Source: Lysobacter sp. (GTDB lineage: Bacteria > Pseudomonadota > Gammaproteobacteria > Xanthomonadales > Xanthomonadaceae). From it: a DNA stretch of 64,000 nt. Position numbers and translations under genes: made by a program. Below the pieces are notes generated by a model. The model was not told the DNA's origin. It saw only the letters and a list, made by a program, of their open reading frames with translations, and did not search any database. Shown piece after piece: positions 34,949 through 44,068 of the stretch (within the stretch, counting starts at the first letter, position 1; the number at the start of each line of letters is the position of its first letter). Location of the stretch: positions 114,967 to 178,966 of the forward strand of contig WYBC01000035.1 in assembly GCA_011526085.1 (NCBI GenBank), read 5' to 3'.

Positions 34949-37900
34949 CTAGCACACATCGGCATCGATCGAAGTCGTCGCTGGTTCCGGAGAAGCGCGC
35001 GAGGTCGCATTCGCGGCGCCGCCGGACGCCCCGGCTCCGGACCGCCCGCCCATCCGCCTCACGATGAATGCCGTCGCATCGTCCACATAGCTGTAGACGA
35101 CCGGGATCACCAGCAGGCAGAGGATCGTGGACGTGATCAGCCCGCCGATCACGACGATCGCCATCGGCGCGCGGAAACTGGGATCGGCGCCGAACCCCAG
35201 CGCGATCGGCAGCATGCCGGCGCCCATCGCGATGGTCGTCATCACGATCGGCCTGGCGCGCTTCCGGCATGCATCGATGATCGCACGCTGTCGATTCAGA
35301 CCATGATCGCGACGGGCGATGATGATGTAGTCGACCAGCAGGATCGCGTTCTTGGTCGTGATCCCCATCAGCATGATCAGGCCGATCATGGACGGCATCG
35401 ATAGACTGGAGCCGGTCATGCGCAGCGCGAGGAACGCACCCGGAACCGACAGCACCAGCGCGACCAGCACCGTCAACGGCTGTGCGAAGTCTTTCATCAG
35501 CAACACGAGCACCATGTATACGCACAGGACGCCCGCCGACATCGCCAGCGCGAAACCGGCGACGAGATCCCCCATCGCTTCCGCGTCGCCTGCGGATGTC
35601 CGTGCGACGCCTTGCGGCAGGTTTCTCAAACCTGGAAGCGCCGCCACCGCGTCTTCGACGGTGCTCAGCGGCAGACCGTTGAGTTCGATCTTGAGGGTGA
35701 TATTGCGCATCCGGTCATAGCGCGTGATTTCGGAAGGTCCGCTCATGATCTGCAGGTCCGCGACGCTGCCCAGCGGCACCGGCCCGCGGGCGCCGGGCAC
35801 GGGCAGCCGTCGCAGCGTCTCCGGATCGTTGCGACCGCTGTCCGCCAGCCGCACCACCACCGGTACCTGCCGTTCGCTGAAGTTGAGCTTCGCGAGATTC
35901 GGACCGTAATCGCCCGAGGTCGCGATGCGCAGCGTGTCGGCGATCGCTTCCGAGGTCACGCCCAGATCCGCCGCCCGCGCGAAATCGATCCGGACCGCGA
36001 GCTCCGGGCGCACGATGCTCGCCGAAGACGTGACCGGGCCGATGCCCGGAATCCGCCTCAGCTCCCGCTCGACGATGCCCGCGTGCCGGGTCAGAAGCGG
36101 GCCGTCCTCGGCGCTCAGCACCAGCTCGTAACCCTCGGCATCGCCGCCCATGCCGACGCTGACCCGGGCGCCGGGCAGCAGCATCAATGCATCCCTGAGC
36201 TGCGTCTCGATGGCTTGTCGCGTGACACCGCGACGCGCCTTGCGGGGCGTCAGGTTCGCGGTGAGCACGGCGGTCGTCACGCTCGATGCGGCGCTTGCCG
36301 ACGCGTCGGGGCCATCGCCACCGCCGCTGCTGCGGCTGCCGATGGCGGTGTAGACGGACCGTACGTGCGGATTCCCGCGGATGATCAGTCGCGCCTGCTC
36401 GGCCATCGCCCGGGTGTCCTGCAGTTGGCTGCCCGGCGGCATCGCGATCGTCGCCTGGGTCTGATCGCTGTCGTCCGCGGGCATGAATCCCCCGGGCAAA
36501 CCTGCGGCGATCGCCAGTCCGCCGCAGATCGACAAGGCCGCGACGCCGACCGTGGCGGCGCGATGGCGCAGGCATGCGCGCGCGTACCCGAGATACCTCG
36601 CGACCCATCGCGGAGCTTTGCGGGCCTTCTTCGGTGCCTTGAGCATGTAGGCCGCCATCGTCGGCGTCAGCATGCGCGCGACCACCAGCGAGAAGAGCAC
36701 GGCGACGGCTGCGGTCCATCCGAACTGCAGGAAATACATCCCCACGATCCCGCCCATCAGCGACGTGGGCAGGAAGACCGCCACGAGCGTGAATGTCGTG
36801 GCGACCACGGCAAGCCCGATCTCGTCGGCCGCCTCGGTGGCGGCACGCATCGGCGTCTTCCCCATCAGCAGATGCCGCTCGATGTTCTCGATCTCGACGA
36901 TCGCATCGTCCACCAGCACCCCGATCACCAGCGACAGCGACAGCAGGGAAACCGTGTTCAGCGTGAATCCCATGAGATGGATCACGGCGAACGTCGGAAT
37001 CGCGGACAGCGGCAGCGCGACCGCCGCGATCAACGTCGCACGCCAGTCGCGCAGGAAGAAAAACACGACGAGCACCGCCAGCGCGGCGCCTTCGTACAGG
37101 AGCATCATCGATCCGCGGTAGTTCTCCGCGATGGCATCGATGTTGCTCACCGCTTCCGTGAACACGATTTCGGGGTGGGATTCTTCCAGCGCTTCGATCG
37201 CCCTGCTGGCCGCCGCATGGACCTCGATCTCGCTGGCGCCGCGGGCGCGGAGAATCTCGAAACCGACCGCCGGCCTGCCGTCGATCGACGCCATGGATCG
37301 CGGCTCGGCCGTGGTATCGACGACGCGTGCGATCTGGTCTAGGCGCAGACGACGGCCGTCCGCGAGCGAAAAATCCAGGCTCGCGATGTCCTGCGCCGAC
37401 GCCATGGTCGCGACCGTGCGGATGGATTGCTCGTCGCCGCCGATGTCGACCCGCCCACCCGACGCCTCCTGCAGAAGCTGCCCGATCCGGCTCGAGATTT
37501 CGGCTGCGGTCGTGTTCAGGGCGAGCAGCCGGTCGGGATCGAGTTCGACGCGGATCTCTCTGTCGACACCGCCGACCCGCGATACGGCGCCGATCCCGGA
37601 CACGCCCAGCAGGTGCTTGCCGACCTGGTTGTCCACGAACCAGGACAGCGCCTCCGTGTCGAGTCGCGACGAAGACACCGTGTAGGTCACGACCGGCGTG
37701 TTCGCCAGTTCCAATCGCTCGATCACCGGATCCTGCAGGTCCGCCGGCAGGTTCGCGCGGATGCTGGAGACCGCATCGCGCACATCGTCCATGGCCTCCT
37801 GGACCGGCGTACCGACCTCGAACTCCGCCGTGACCGCGGCCACGCCATCGGTCAGCGAACTCTTGATGTGATCGATGCCACGGAGATTCGCGAGCGCACC

Positions 37901-38110
37901 CTCGATTTTCCGCGCGACATCGCTTTCGAGTTGCGGCGGCGCGGCCCCCGGCAATCGCGCGGTCACCGTGACGATGGGAAAGTCCATGTCCGGAAAGTTC
38001 TGCACCTTCATCGCCATGAAGCCTGCGATGCCGGACACCGTCAGCAGGATGAACAGCAGGGTCGTCGCGACCGGATTCCTGATCGACCATGAGGAGACGT
38101 TGAGATTCAT
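34949..38110 (-). CDS. RND efflux transporter, inner-membrane pump
   Basis: A 1053-residue HAE-type RND pump with 12 transmembrane helices and two large periplasmic loops. The proton-relay aspartates are in VIGVLVDDAIVEIENIERHL (TM4) and the lysine in GITTKNAILLVDY (TM10). The N-terminus, NVSSWSIRNPVATTLLFILL, is that of the AcrB/MdtB/OqxB-like branch. It overlaps the adaptor gene by 4 bp, so the two are coupled. It exports hydrophobic or amphiphilic compounds using proton flow; no outer-membrane channel gene is present, so it must use one elsewhere. Confidence 0.95.
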   Translation of the reverse strand: MNLNVSSWSIRNPVATTLLFILLTVSGIAGFMAMKVQNFPDMDFPIVTVTARLPGAAPPQLESDVARKIEGALANLRGIDHIKSSLTDGVAAVTAEFEVGTPVQEAMDDVRDAVSSIRANLPADLQDPVIERLELANTPVVTYTVSSSRLDTEALSWFVDNQVGKHLLGVSGIGAVSRVGGVDREIRVELDPDRLLALNTTAAEISSRIGQLLQEASGGRVDIGGDEQSIRTVATMASAQDIASLDFSLADGRRLRLDQIARVVDTTAEPRSMASIDGRPAVGFEILRARGASEIEVHAAASRAIEALEESHPEIVFTEAVSNIDAIAENYRGSMMLLYEGAALAVLVVFFFLRDWRATLIAAVALPLSAIPTFAVIHLMGFTLNTVSLLSLSLVIGVLVDDAIVEIENIERHLLMGKTPMRAATEAADEIGLAVVATTFTLVAVFLPTSLMGGIVGMYFLQFGWTAAVAVLFSLVVARMLTPTMAAYMLKAPKKARKAPRWVARYLGYARACLRHRAATVGVAALSICGGLAIAAGLPGGFMPADDSDQTQATIAMPPGSQLQDTRAMAEQARLIIRGNPHVRSVYTAIGSRSSGGGDGPDASASAASSVTTAVLTANLTPRKARRGVTRQAIETQLRDALMLLPGARVSVGMGGDAEGYELVLSAEDGPLLTRHAGIVERELRRIPGIGPVTSSASIVRPELAVRIDFARAADLGVTSEAIADTLRIATSGDYGPNLAKLNFSERQVPVVVRLADSGRNDPETLRRLPVPGARGPVPLGSVADLQIMSGPSEITRYDRMRNITLKIELNGLPLSTVEDAVAALPGLRNLPQGVARTSAGDAEAMGDLVAGFALAMSAGVLCVYMVLVLLMKDFAQPLTVLVALVLSVPGAFLALRMTGSSLSMPSMIGLIMLMGITTKNAILLVDYIIIARRDHGLNRQRAIIDACRKRARPIVMTTIAMGAGMLPIALGFGADPSFRAPMAIVVIGGLITSTILCLLVIPVVYSYVDDATAFIVRRMGGRSGAGASGGAANATSRASPEPATTSIDADVC

Positions 38111-39237
38111 GGCGCATCGCCGCTCGTTGCGCCCGCGCCCGTCGCCGGCGGCGCCACGACCCTGACCCTGTCTCCATCGCTCAGGAAGCCGAGGCCCGAT
38201 GCGATGATGGGCTCCGATGCCATGAGCCCGGCCACGATCTCGATCCGCTCGCCGACATCCCTTCCGATGCGCACTTTCGTCATCGCGACGGTCGAGTCCG
38301 GCCGCACGCGCATCACGTAGTGGAATCCATCCCGCAGAAGAACCGCGCTGCGCGGCACGGTCAGCGACGAACCTTCGCCCACGTCCAGATGGCCGCGCGC
38401 GAACGCGCCGGCCCGAAGCGTACGATCGGGCGGCAGATCCACGTACACCAGACCATTGTGCGTCCGCGCATCGATGACCGGCGCGATCATCCGCACCGTT
38501 CCCGCGATCGGCGCGGAGCCCGGGATGACGATCCGCGCGCGTTGCCCGGGCGACACCTTCTCGATGTCCGAGGCGACGACCTCGGCGCGCCATTCGAGCC
38601 GGCCATCCCTGATCATGCGGAAGAGTTCCTGTCCGGACGCGACCACGGCGCCGACCGTCGCCGCGCGCGACGTGATGATCCCGTCGCCGGGCGCGAGCAC
38701 GCGCGTTTGCGCCAGGCGAATGCGGCTCCGCAGCGCGATCGCGCGCACCGCGTCGAGCCGGGCCCGGGCCGTCTTCGCTGCCGCCACGTACTGGTCGATC
38801 TGCTGTGCGGACATGGCGCCGGATCCTTCCAGGTCTTTCGCGCGCCGGGCGTTCACTTCGGCTTCCATGGCCTCCGCTTCGGCCTGGTCGACCGCGGCCA
38901 GCGCTTCCGCGAGTTCCGCCCTGACCGTGTCGGTATCGAACAGCGCCAGCACCTGGCCGCGTTCGACCGTATCGCCGACGTTGACCCTGACGTCGATGAG
39001 CCGGACTCCATTCGCCTCCGTTCCGATACTCGCCTCCTGCCATGCCTCGACATGCCCCGCCGCCGGAACGCGGATCGGCAGCACCGAATGCGTCGCGCGC
39101 GTCACGCTTACCGACAGCACGGGAACAGGCGTGGCGACGCCCTGCGTTTCGCGATCCTCTTCGAAGGTCGATGCGATCAGCACGGTCAACAACGTCAAAA
39201 TCGTCGCGGCTGTCGCAGCGAGTCGGCCCAGTGTCAT
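38107..39237 (-). CDS. RND efflux periplasmic adaptor (membrane fusion protein)
   Basis: A 376-residue HlyD/AcrA-like adaptor: N-terminal membrane or signal helix, lipoyl-like half motif PAAGHVEAWQEASIGTEANG, a coiled-coil hairpin (about residues 95-165, rich in Ala/Glu/Asp), second lipoyl half and beta-barrel (PGQRARIVIPGSAPIAGTV). The start at 39237 gives a normal length; upstream in-frame sequence is unconserved. It links the RND pump to an outer-membrane channel, and overlaps the pump gene by 4 bp. Confidence 0.93.
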   Translation of the reverse strand: MTLGRLAATAATILTLLTVLIASTFEEDRETQGVATPVPVLSVSVTRATHSVLPIRVPAAGHVEAWQEASIGTEANGVRLIDVRVNVGDTVERGQVLALFDTDTVRAELAEALAAVDQAEAEAMEAEVNARRAKDLEGSGAMSAQQIDQYVAAAKTARARLDAVRAIALRSRIRLAQTRVLAPGDGIITSRAATVGAVVASGQELFRMIRDGRLEWRAEVVASDIEKVSPGQRARIVIPGSAPIAGTVRMIAPVIDARTHNGLVYVDLPPDRTLRAGAFARGHLDVGEGSSLTVPRSAVLLRDGFHYVMRVRPDSTVAMTKVRIGRDVGERIEIVAGLMASEPIIASGLGFLSDGDRVRVVAPPATGAGATSGDAP

Positions 39238-39821
39238 CAGGAATTCTCTTGGAGGCGCTTCTCGGGCGGGCGCGCGAAGTCGCGCATCCCCATCTGCGCG
39301 TCGTGGCGTCGAGTGCCCATCCATGATCGGCATCGGATGTCGTCGAAATGTCGCGGGGCTCGAACCGCTCCCTTCGGCAGCGATTGCCGCGCCATTGCGG
39401 AGAGGCTGCGCCGACGGCCGCGTTCGGCCGCATACCGCCACGCTCAGCGCGGATCGCCGCCCCGGATCGACCATCCGAGCAGGATCAGGCCGATCACGAT
39501 GCAACAGCGCCAGAGAGGATGCCGGGCCGGACGGGGCAGCCGCAGCGTGCTGCTGCGCATTTTCGATCGGGCGGTCATGCGAGCGCTCATGAGATCGGGC
39601 ACCTGTTTCGACGAGGTCTGCCGGGAGGGTGTCCGGGCCATGTCGGGATCCGGTCGAAACATCGTTAAGGAACCGTCATCTCGACCGCATCCACGCGCGG
39701 AAGACGCGCGTTTCAGGACACGGCGATGCGCACGACATTTCGCCGACAGCGCCGCCCCAGCATGCGACGGACGCCAACAGCCTTCCGCACGTCGGCCGGC
39801 ACCTGCCGAGGAAATCTCCAG
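39238..39821. other. Intergenic region between the efflux operon and mlaA
   Basis: About 580 bp separating the divergent efflux operon and mlaA. Apart from a weak small frame (39444-39641, minus) no gene is supported. Promoters for both directions should lie here; no clear operator was recognised. Confidence 0.4.
39444..39641 (-). CDS. Possible 65-residue membrane peptide (weak)
   Basis: A small frame with a basic N-terminal half and one hydrophobic segment near the end (LWRCCIVIGLILLGWSI). It lies upstream of and co-directional with the RND operon. No convincing ribosome site is visible. Listed because its membrane segment is clean; it may be spurious. Confidence 0.25.
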   Translation of the reverse strand: MARTPSRQTSSKQVPDLMSARMTARSKMRSSTLRLPRPARHPLWRCCIVIGLILLGWSIRGGDPR

Positions 39822-40829
39822 ATGAAACCCTTCCCGCTTTTGCTGCTCGTTTTCGCGACCCTGTCCCTCGGTGCCTGCGCGAGCGGATCCGCCGGTCTGC
39901 GACCGACCCACGACCTGCATGCCGGAAACATCAGGGTGGATGCCGCAATCGCGATTTCCGCTTCGACCGGGGCGGCGGGATCCGGCGAACCCTTTTCGCC
40001 GGAAGATGACACGTCGACGACTGCCGACGGTTCGGCGCGGACGACGGCCGATGCGTCGTCGCCGGCTACGGCCCATGCCGCTGCAGGCACCGAAACAACG
40101 ATCACCGTCATCGATCCTGTTGCCGATGCGTCCGCTCCGGGCGCGCTGTCGGATGCGAACGAACTCTCGGCTGCCGAGCAGGATGCCGCCACGCTCTATG
40201 CGGATGTCGTCGTGAGCGATCCATGGGAGCGCTACAACCGGCGGATCAGTCTCTTCAACAACGTGGTCGATCGCTACGTCCTGCGTCCGCTGGCGGTCGG
40301 TTACACCCGGGTGGCACCGCGTCCCGTGCGATCCTGCGTGTCCCGCGTCCTCGACAACCTGGGCACGCCCGCCACGACGGTCCATCAATTGCTGCAGGGC
40401 CGCCCCGGGCATGCCCTGCAGTCCCTCGGGCGATTCGCCGTCAATACGACGATCGGCATCGGCGGCGTATTCGACCCCGCGACACGCCTCGGGATGCCTC
40501 GCCGCGGCGACGAAGACTTCGGGCAGACGCTCGCCGTCTGGGGCTGGCGCGACTCGCGCTATCTGGTATTGCCCCTGTTCGGTCCGCGAACGCTGCGCGA
40601 CGCGTTCGCGATGGCGGGAGACCGGCTGCTCTCGCCCGCCGGCCGCATCGCGGACACCCGGGTCGCGGCATCATTGCAACTGCTGGAGGTCGTCGATGGC
40701 AGGACGCGACTTCTGCCCATCGATGACGACAGACGGCAGGCGTTCGACGAGTACGCGCTGGTGCGCGATGCCTGGGCGCAACACCGCAGATATCAGATCG
40801 AGCGGGACCGGCAGGACCATCGCGATTGA
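39822..40829 (+). CDS. mlaA: MlaA (VacJ) family outer-membrane lipoprotein
   Basis: A 335-residue lipoprotein with lipobox LSLGAC (C19). Residues about 25-125 are an unusually long Ala/Ser/Thr-rich linker; the MlaA domain follows: SDPWERYNRRISLFNNVVDRY, PLAVGYTRVAPRPVRSCVSR, GVFDPATRLGM and DFGQTLAVWGWRDSRYLVLPLFGP. MlaA removes phospholipids from the outer leaflet of the outer membrane as part of the Mla retrograde system. Other mla genes are not here. CGAGGAAA precedes the start at 39822. Confidence 0.92.
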   Translation: MKPFPLLLLVFATLSLGACASGSAGLRPTHDLHAGNIRVDAAIAISASTGAAGSGEPFSPEDDTSTTADGSARTTADASSPATAHAAAGTETTITVIDPVADASAPGALSDANELSAAEQDAATLYADVVVSDPWERYNRRISLFNNVVDRYVLRPLAVGYTRVAPRPVRSCVSRVLDNLGTPATTVHQLLQGRPGHALQSLGRFAVNTTIGIGGVFDPATRLGMPRRGDEDFGQTLAVWGWRDSRYLVLPLFGPRTLRDAFAMAGDRLLSPAGRIADTRVAASLQLLEVVDGRTRLLPIDDDRRQAFDEYALVRDAWAQHRRYQIERDRQDHRD

Positions 40830-41233
40830 TGGCTGCGCTGCCATCGACGCCGGAGCGCGCTTCGTCCGGCGTTTCCGTTCAAGGCAAAGCCATGGCGACG
40901 AATCGCCACTCCGCTTTCGACGTCCAGAGGCCGGATCCGCGACAGGTGCAGCCCGTTGTCGAAAACGCTCCTCCCGGGCATTTTCAAGTCGCAGCCATCG
41001 ATGACCGCGCCGGCAGGTTTTTTTTACCAGGCAAAGCACCAATCCGTCGTTCATCCCGGGCGCGAAAACATCGTCCACGAATGAACGGGCCACACGACCG
41101 CACCGCAGCCTGCACGATGCGCAGCCATCATCGCGAACGCAAGCGACTGATTCGCATGACATTCGCATCTGGCACGGATGATGCAACAGCTTCCACGTGC
41201 GCAATCCGCGCATACCCCCACAAGGAAATACCC
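40830..41233. other. Intergenic region after mlaA
   Basis: About 400 bp with no convincing gene. It contains a run of eight Ts (about 41018-41025), possibly the end of the mlaA transcript, and presumably the promoter of the small gene at 41234. Nothing else was recognised. Confidence 0.4.
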
Positions 41234-41374
41234 GTGAACCAGCCCAACAACCAGAACGACAAGAAAGACACGCAGAGCCAGCCGACCAAGGCTCCGGTCG
41301 TCAATCCGTCGCAGCCCGACCAGAAGCCGGGCGACAAGCAGAACGATCCGAAGACCGGCAGCGACAAGCGCTGA
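41234..41374 (+). CDS. Small hydrophilic disordered protein
   Basis: A 46-residue protein starting with GTG, rich in Asn, Gln, Lys, Pro and Asp (NQPNNQNDKKDTQSQPTK), with no hydrophobic segment. CAAGGAAA lies about 6 bases upstream of the GTG, and a strong terminator follows at 41444. The composition resembles stress-related disordered proteins. It is read from the in-frame ribosome site; longer frames in this region are not supported. Confidence 0.6.
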   Translation: MNQPNNQNDKKDTQSQPTKAPVVNPSQPDQKPGDKQNDPKTGSDKR

Positions 41375-41443
41375 ATCGGCGCGCTTGGCGGTCGTCGCAT
41401 GCTTCCCCAGTGGCATCGCGGCGCCGCCGCCGAGCGGACATGA

Positions 41444-41477
41444 AAAACCCGGCCTGCATCGCTGCAGGCCGGGTTTT
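41444..41477. terminator. Bidirectional intrinsic terminator
   Basis: Perfect 15-bp stem (41444-41458 with 41463-41477), 4-base loop, A-rich left arm and T run on the right (TTTTGTCTTTC). It lies between the small gene and the converging TonB-dependent receptor gene. Confidence 0.95.
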
Positions 41478-41510
41478 GTCTTTCACGATGATCTCGCAGG
41501 GTTGTCGCGA

Positions 41511-43784
41511 TCAGAACCGCGCCTTGAACTCCACGCCCCACGTGCGCGGCTCGTTGAGGAAGCCGGTGAGGTTGTTGAAGTCGATGGCGCCGACGATGGC
41601 TTCCTCGTCGGTGATGTTGCGGCCGTACATCGCCAGCTCGTAATTGCCGTCGCCCCAGAGGTAACCGGCGCGCAGGCCGCCTTCCAGCAGCGGGTCGCCG
41701 GTGAATTCGGTCGACTCGTACAGGAAGAAGTTGACCTTGCTGCGATAGGCCCAGTCGGTGTACGCGAAGAATTCGCCGTGGCTGGTCGGGATGCCGTAGC
41801 GCGCGGTGAGGTTGTACACGTGCTTCGGGGCCTGCGGCAGCGCGTTGCCGTCGATCAGGAAGGTGCCCGCGACGGTGCCGGCCGGATCGCGCATGGTGCA
41901 GCCGCCACCGCAGCCGAACACCGCCAGCGTGTCGTCCTGGATTTCGGTGTCGTTGTAGCTGGCGCCGAAGGTGACCAGCAGATGGTCGGTCAGCCACGCC
42001 TGCAGATCGAGTTCGGCGCCCTGGCCGACGGTGCGATCGGCATTCACCAGACGGGCGACGTTGGCGGCGCCGCCGACGGCGGTGAGCTGCTGGTCGTCGA
42101 CGGTGTAGCGGTACAGCGCGAAGCCCAGGCGCAGACGGTTGTCCCACAGCGTGGCCTTCACGCCGGCTTCGTACGACAGCACAGTCTCGGTGTCGGCCAC
42201 GGTGACCAGCTCGTCGGCCGGCAGGCTGGCGTCGGCGAACATCAGGCGGCCCTGCACGCTCGGCGCGCGGAAACCGCGGGCGACGCGACCGTAGACGTTC
42301 AAGTCGTCGTTGATCGCGTACACGGCGCTGATGTCCCAGCTGACGTCGGTATCGCTCGGGCTGACCGAGATCGGCGCGATCGGCGGACCGAACGGACCGA
42401 CCACGCGCTGCGCCGTGAAGTCCTTCTGGTCGTCGGTGTAACGCACGCCGCCGCGGAGCTTGAGCTTGTCGGTCACGTCGAAGTCGGCCGATGCGAACAC
42501 CGCCCAGGCGGTGTTTTCCTGGCGCTGGGTGGCGTAACCGTTCTGCGGGTTGCCCGCGCTCAGGCTGTCGTAGCTGAGGCTGTCGACATCGATGGTCTCG
42601 TCGAACCAGAACACGCCGGCCTGCCAGTCGAAACGGCCCCATTCGTTGGATTCCACGCGGAATTCCTGGCTGTACTGGCGATGGTTCGGCAGGCCGTCGG
42701 CGGACTCGGCCGGGAACGGAATGAAGCCGGGCCCGAAATTGCCCGGGCCGAGGAACGCGGCGCCGAAACCGCCGTCGATGTCGCCGCGGCTGAAGGCGTC
42801 GACGCTCTCGTAACCGGTGATCGAGTACAGGCTGACCCGGCCGAGATCCCAGCGCATGCGCAGGTTGGCGCCGAGCTGGTCGAGCTTCTGCTCGTTGCGG
42901 CCGTCGATCGATACTTCCTCGCGCTCGAAGCCGTCGACCAGCTCGTTCGTGCCCGGCTGGATGATGTTGGCGCGGAACAGGCGGGCGGTGCCTTCGAGCT
43001 TGCGCGCATGGATGTTGAACAGCGCTTCGAAATTGTCGCCGGGCGCGAACAGGAACTGGGCGCGTGCCGCGGTCTCGTCGTAGCCTTCGAGATCGTCGCC
43101 GCCACCGTTGCGCGTGTTGTTCACCCAGTCGGCGCGTTCCTGGTGCAACACGGACAGGCGGGCGGACACATTGTCCGAGAGGGCGCCGGTGATCGCGCCT
43201 TCCACGTTGAGGGTTTCGTACGAGCCGTAACCGATGCGCGCGTAACCGCCGAACTCGTCCTGCGGACGGGCAGATTCGAACTTGATCACGCCGGCCGGCG
43301 AATTGCGGCCGAACAGCGTGCCCTGCGGGCCGCGGGCCATTTCGACCTGATCGAGATCGAACAGCGGATAGCCCTTCAGGATCGGGTTTTCCTGGACCAC
43401 GCCGTCGTACACCAGCGACACCGGCTGCGAAGCGTTGACGTCGAAATCGGTGTTGCCCAGGCCGCGGATGTAGAAGCGCGGGAAGGCGCGGCCGAACGAG
43501 GACTCGATGTTCAGGCTGGGCAGACGGCCGGACAGCAGGCGGATGTCGTCGCCGCTGGCGGTCAACGCTTCCAGGCTTTCGCGGTCGATCGTGGTGATCG
43601 CCATCGGCACGTCCTGGATGTTCTCCACCCGGCGCTGCGCGGTGACGGTGATGGCGTCGAGTTCCGGGGCATCGGCGTCGGCCGGTGCGGCTTCCTGGGC
43701 CATGGCCGGCAGGGCGAGGACGATGGCGACGGCAAGGCTGCCGAAGCGCAGCGCGTGGCGGCCGTGGCGGTGAGCGTGGGTCAT
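41511..43784 (-). CDS. TonB-dependent outer-membrane receptor
   Basis: A 757-residue receptor: signal peptide to about residue 30 (ALPAMAQ), TonB-box-like ELDAITVTA, plug domain (NIQDVPMAITTIDRESLEALTASG, FYIRGLGNTDFDVNASQPVSL), then a 22-strand barrel ending TWGVEFKARF with terminal phenylalanine. The plug is like that of the FecA/pesticin-receptor-like group. It takes up an iron complex or a carbohydrate using TonB energy; ligand unknown. An 18-bp palindrome lies about 100 bp upstream. Confidence 0.94.
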   Translation of the reverse strand: MTHAHRHGRHALRFGSLAVAIVLALPAMAQEAAPADADAPELDAITVTAQRRVENIQDVPMAITTIDRESLEALTASGDDIRLLSGRLPSLNIESSFGRAFPRFYIRGLGNTDFDVNASQPVSLVYDGVVQENPILKGYPLFDLDQVEMARGPQGTLFGRNSPAGVIKFESARPQDEFGGYARIGYGSYETLNVEGAITGALSDNVSARLSVLHQERADWVNNTRNGGGDDLEGYDETAARAQFLFAPGDNFEALFNIHARKLEGTARLFRANIIQPGTNELVDGFEREEVSIDGRNEQKLDQLGANLRMRWDLGRVSLYSITGYESVDAFSRGDIDGGFGAAFLGPGNFGPGFIPFPAESADGLPNHRQYSQEFRVESNEWGRFDWQAGVFWFDETIDVDSLSYDSLSAGNPQNGYATQRQENTAWAVFASADFDVTDKLKLRGGVRYTDDQKDFTAQRVVGPFGPPIAPISVSPSDTDVSWDISAVYAINDDLNVYGRVARGFRAPSVQGRLMFADASLPADELVTVADTETVLSYEAGVKATLWDNRLRLGFALYRYTVDDQQLTAVGGAANVARLVNADRTVGQGAELDLQAWLTDHLLVTFGASYNDTEIQDDTLAVFGCGGGCTMRDPAGTVAGTFLIDGNALPQAPKHVYNLTARYGIPTSHGEFFAYTDWAYRSKVNFFLYESTEFTGDPLLEGGLRAGYLWGDGNYELAMYGRNITDEEAIVGAIDFNNLTGFLNEPRTWGVEFKARF

Positions 43785-43881
43785 GGGAGCGGATCCTGCG
43801 GTTGGGGGTGATGAATCCGGCCGGCGCGCCCGGCGGGACCGGCTGGCCGGTCGTCCCCCGTACTGCGCCGAATCGTGAAGC

Positions 43882-43899
43882 CGAATTGTAAACAATTCG
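43882..43899. promoter_or_regulatory. 18-bp perfect palindrome upstream of the TonB receptor
   Basis: CGAATTGT-AA-ACAATTCG at 43882-43899, about 98 bp upstream of the receptor start. On the minus strand it contains TACAAT, a good -10 hexamer, so an operator overlapping the promoter is plausible. Two tandem 10-bp units (43935-43944, 43945-43954; CGGACAAGT core) lie beyond it. Confidence 0.5.
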
Positions 43900-44068
43900 T
43901 GATCCCGGGGCGCCAGCCGGGGCTGCCGGCCCATCCGGACAAGTTCGGACAAGTCCAATCGGGCCGCAGCGGCCGGCAGCATGTCTTTCGTCATGGGCCC
44001 TGCACCCCGCCCGTCGGCTACCCTGAGCGCCGCAATTCCGCACGTTCCGCCCCGTCGAGGACCTCCCG

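Noticed and set aside
34949..39433. Fusion of adaptor region and RND pump into one 1494-residue protein
   Set aside because: The extension upstream of 38110 is out of frame with the adaptor and low-complexity; the pump starts at the conserved MNLNVSSWSIRNP.
40671..41213. 180-residue minus-strand frame overlapping the mlaA end
   Set aside because: No ribosome site, overlaps a well supported gene and has no recognisable features.
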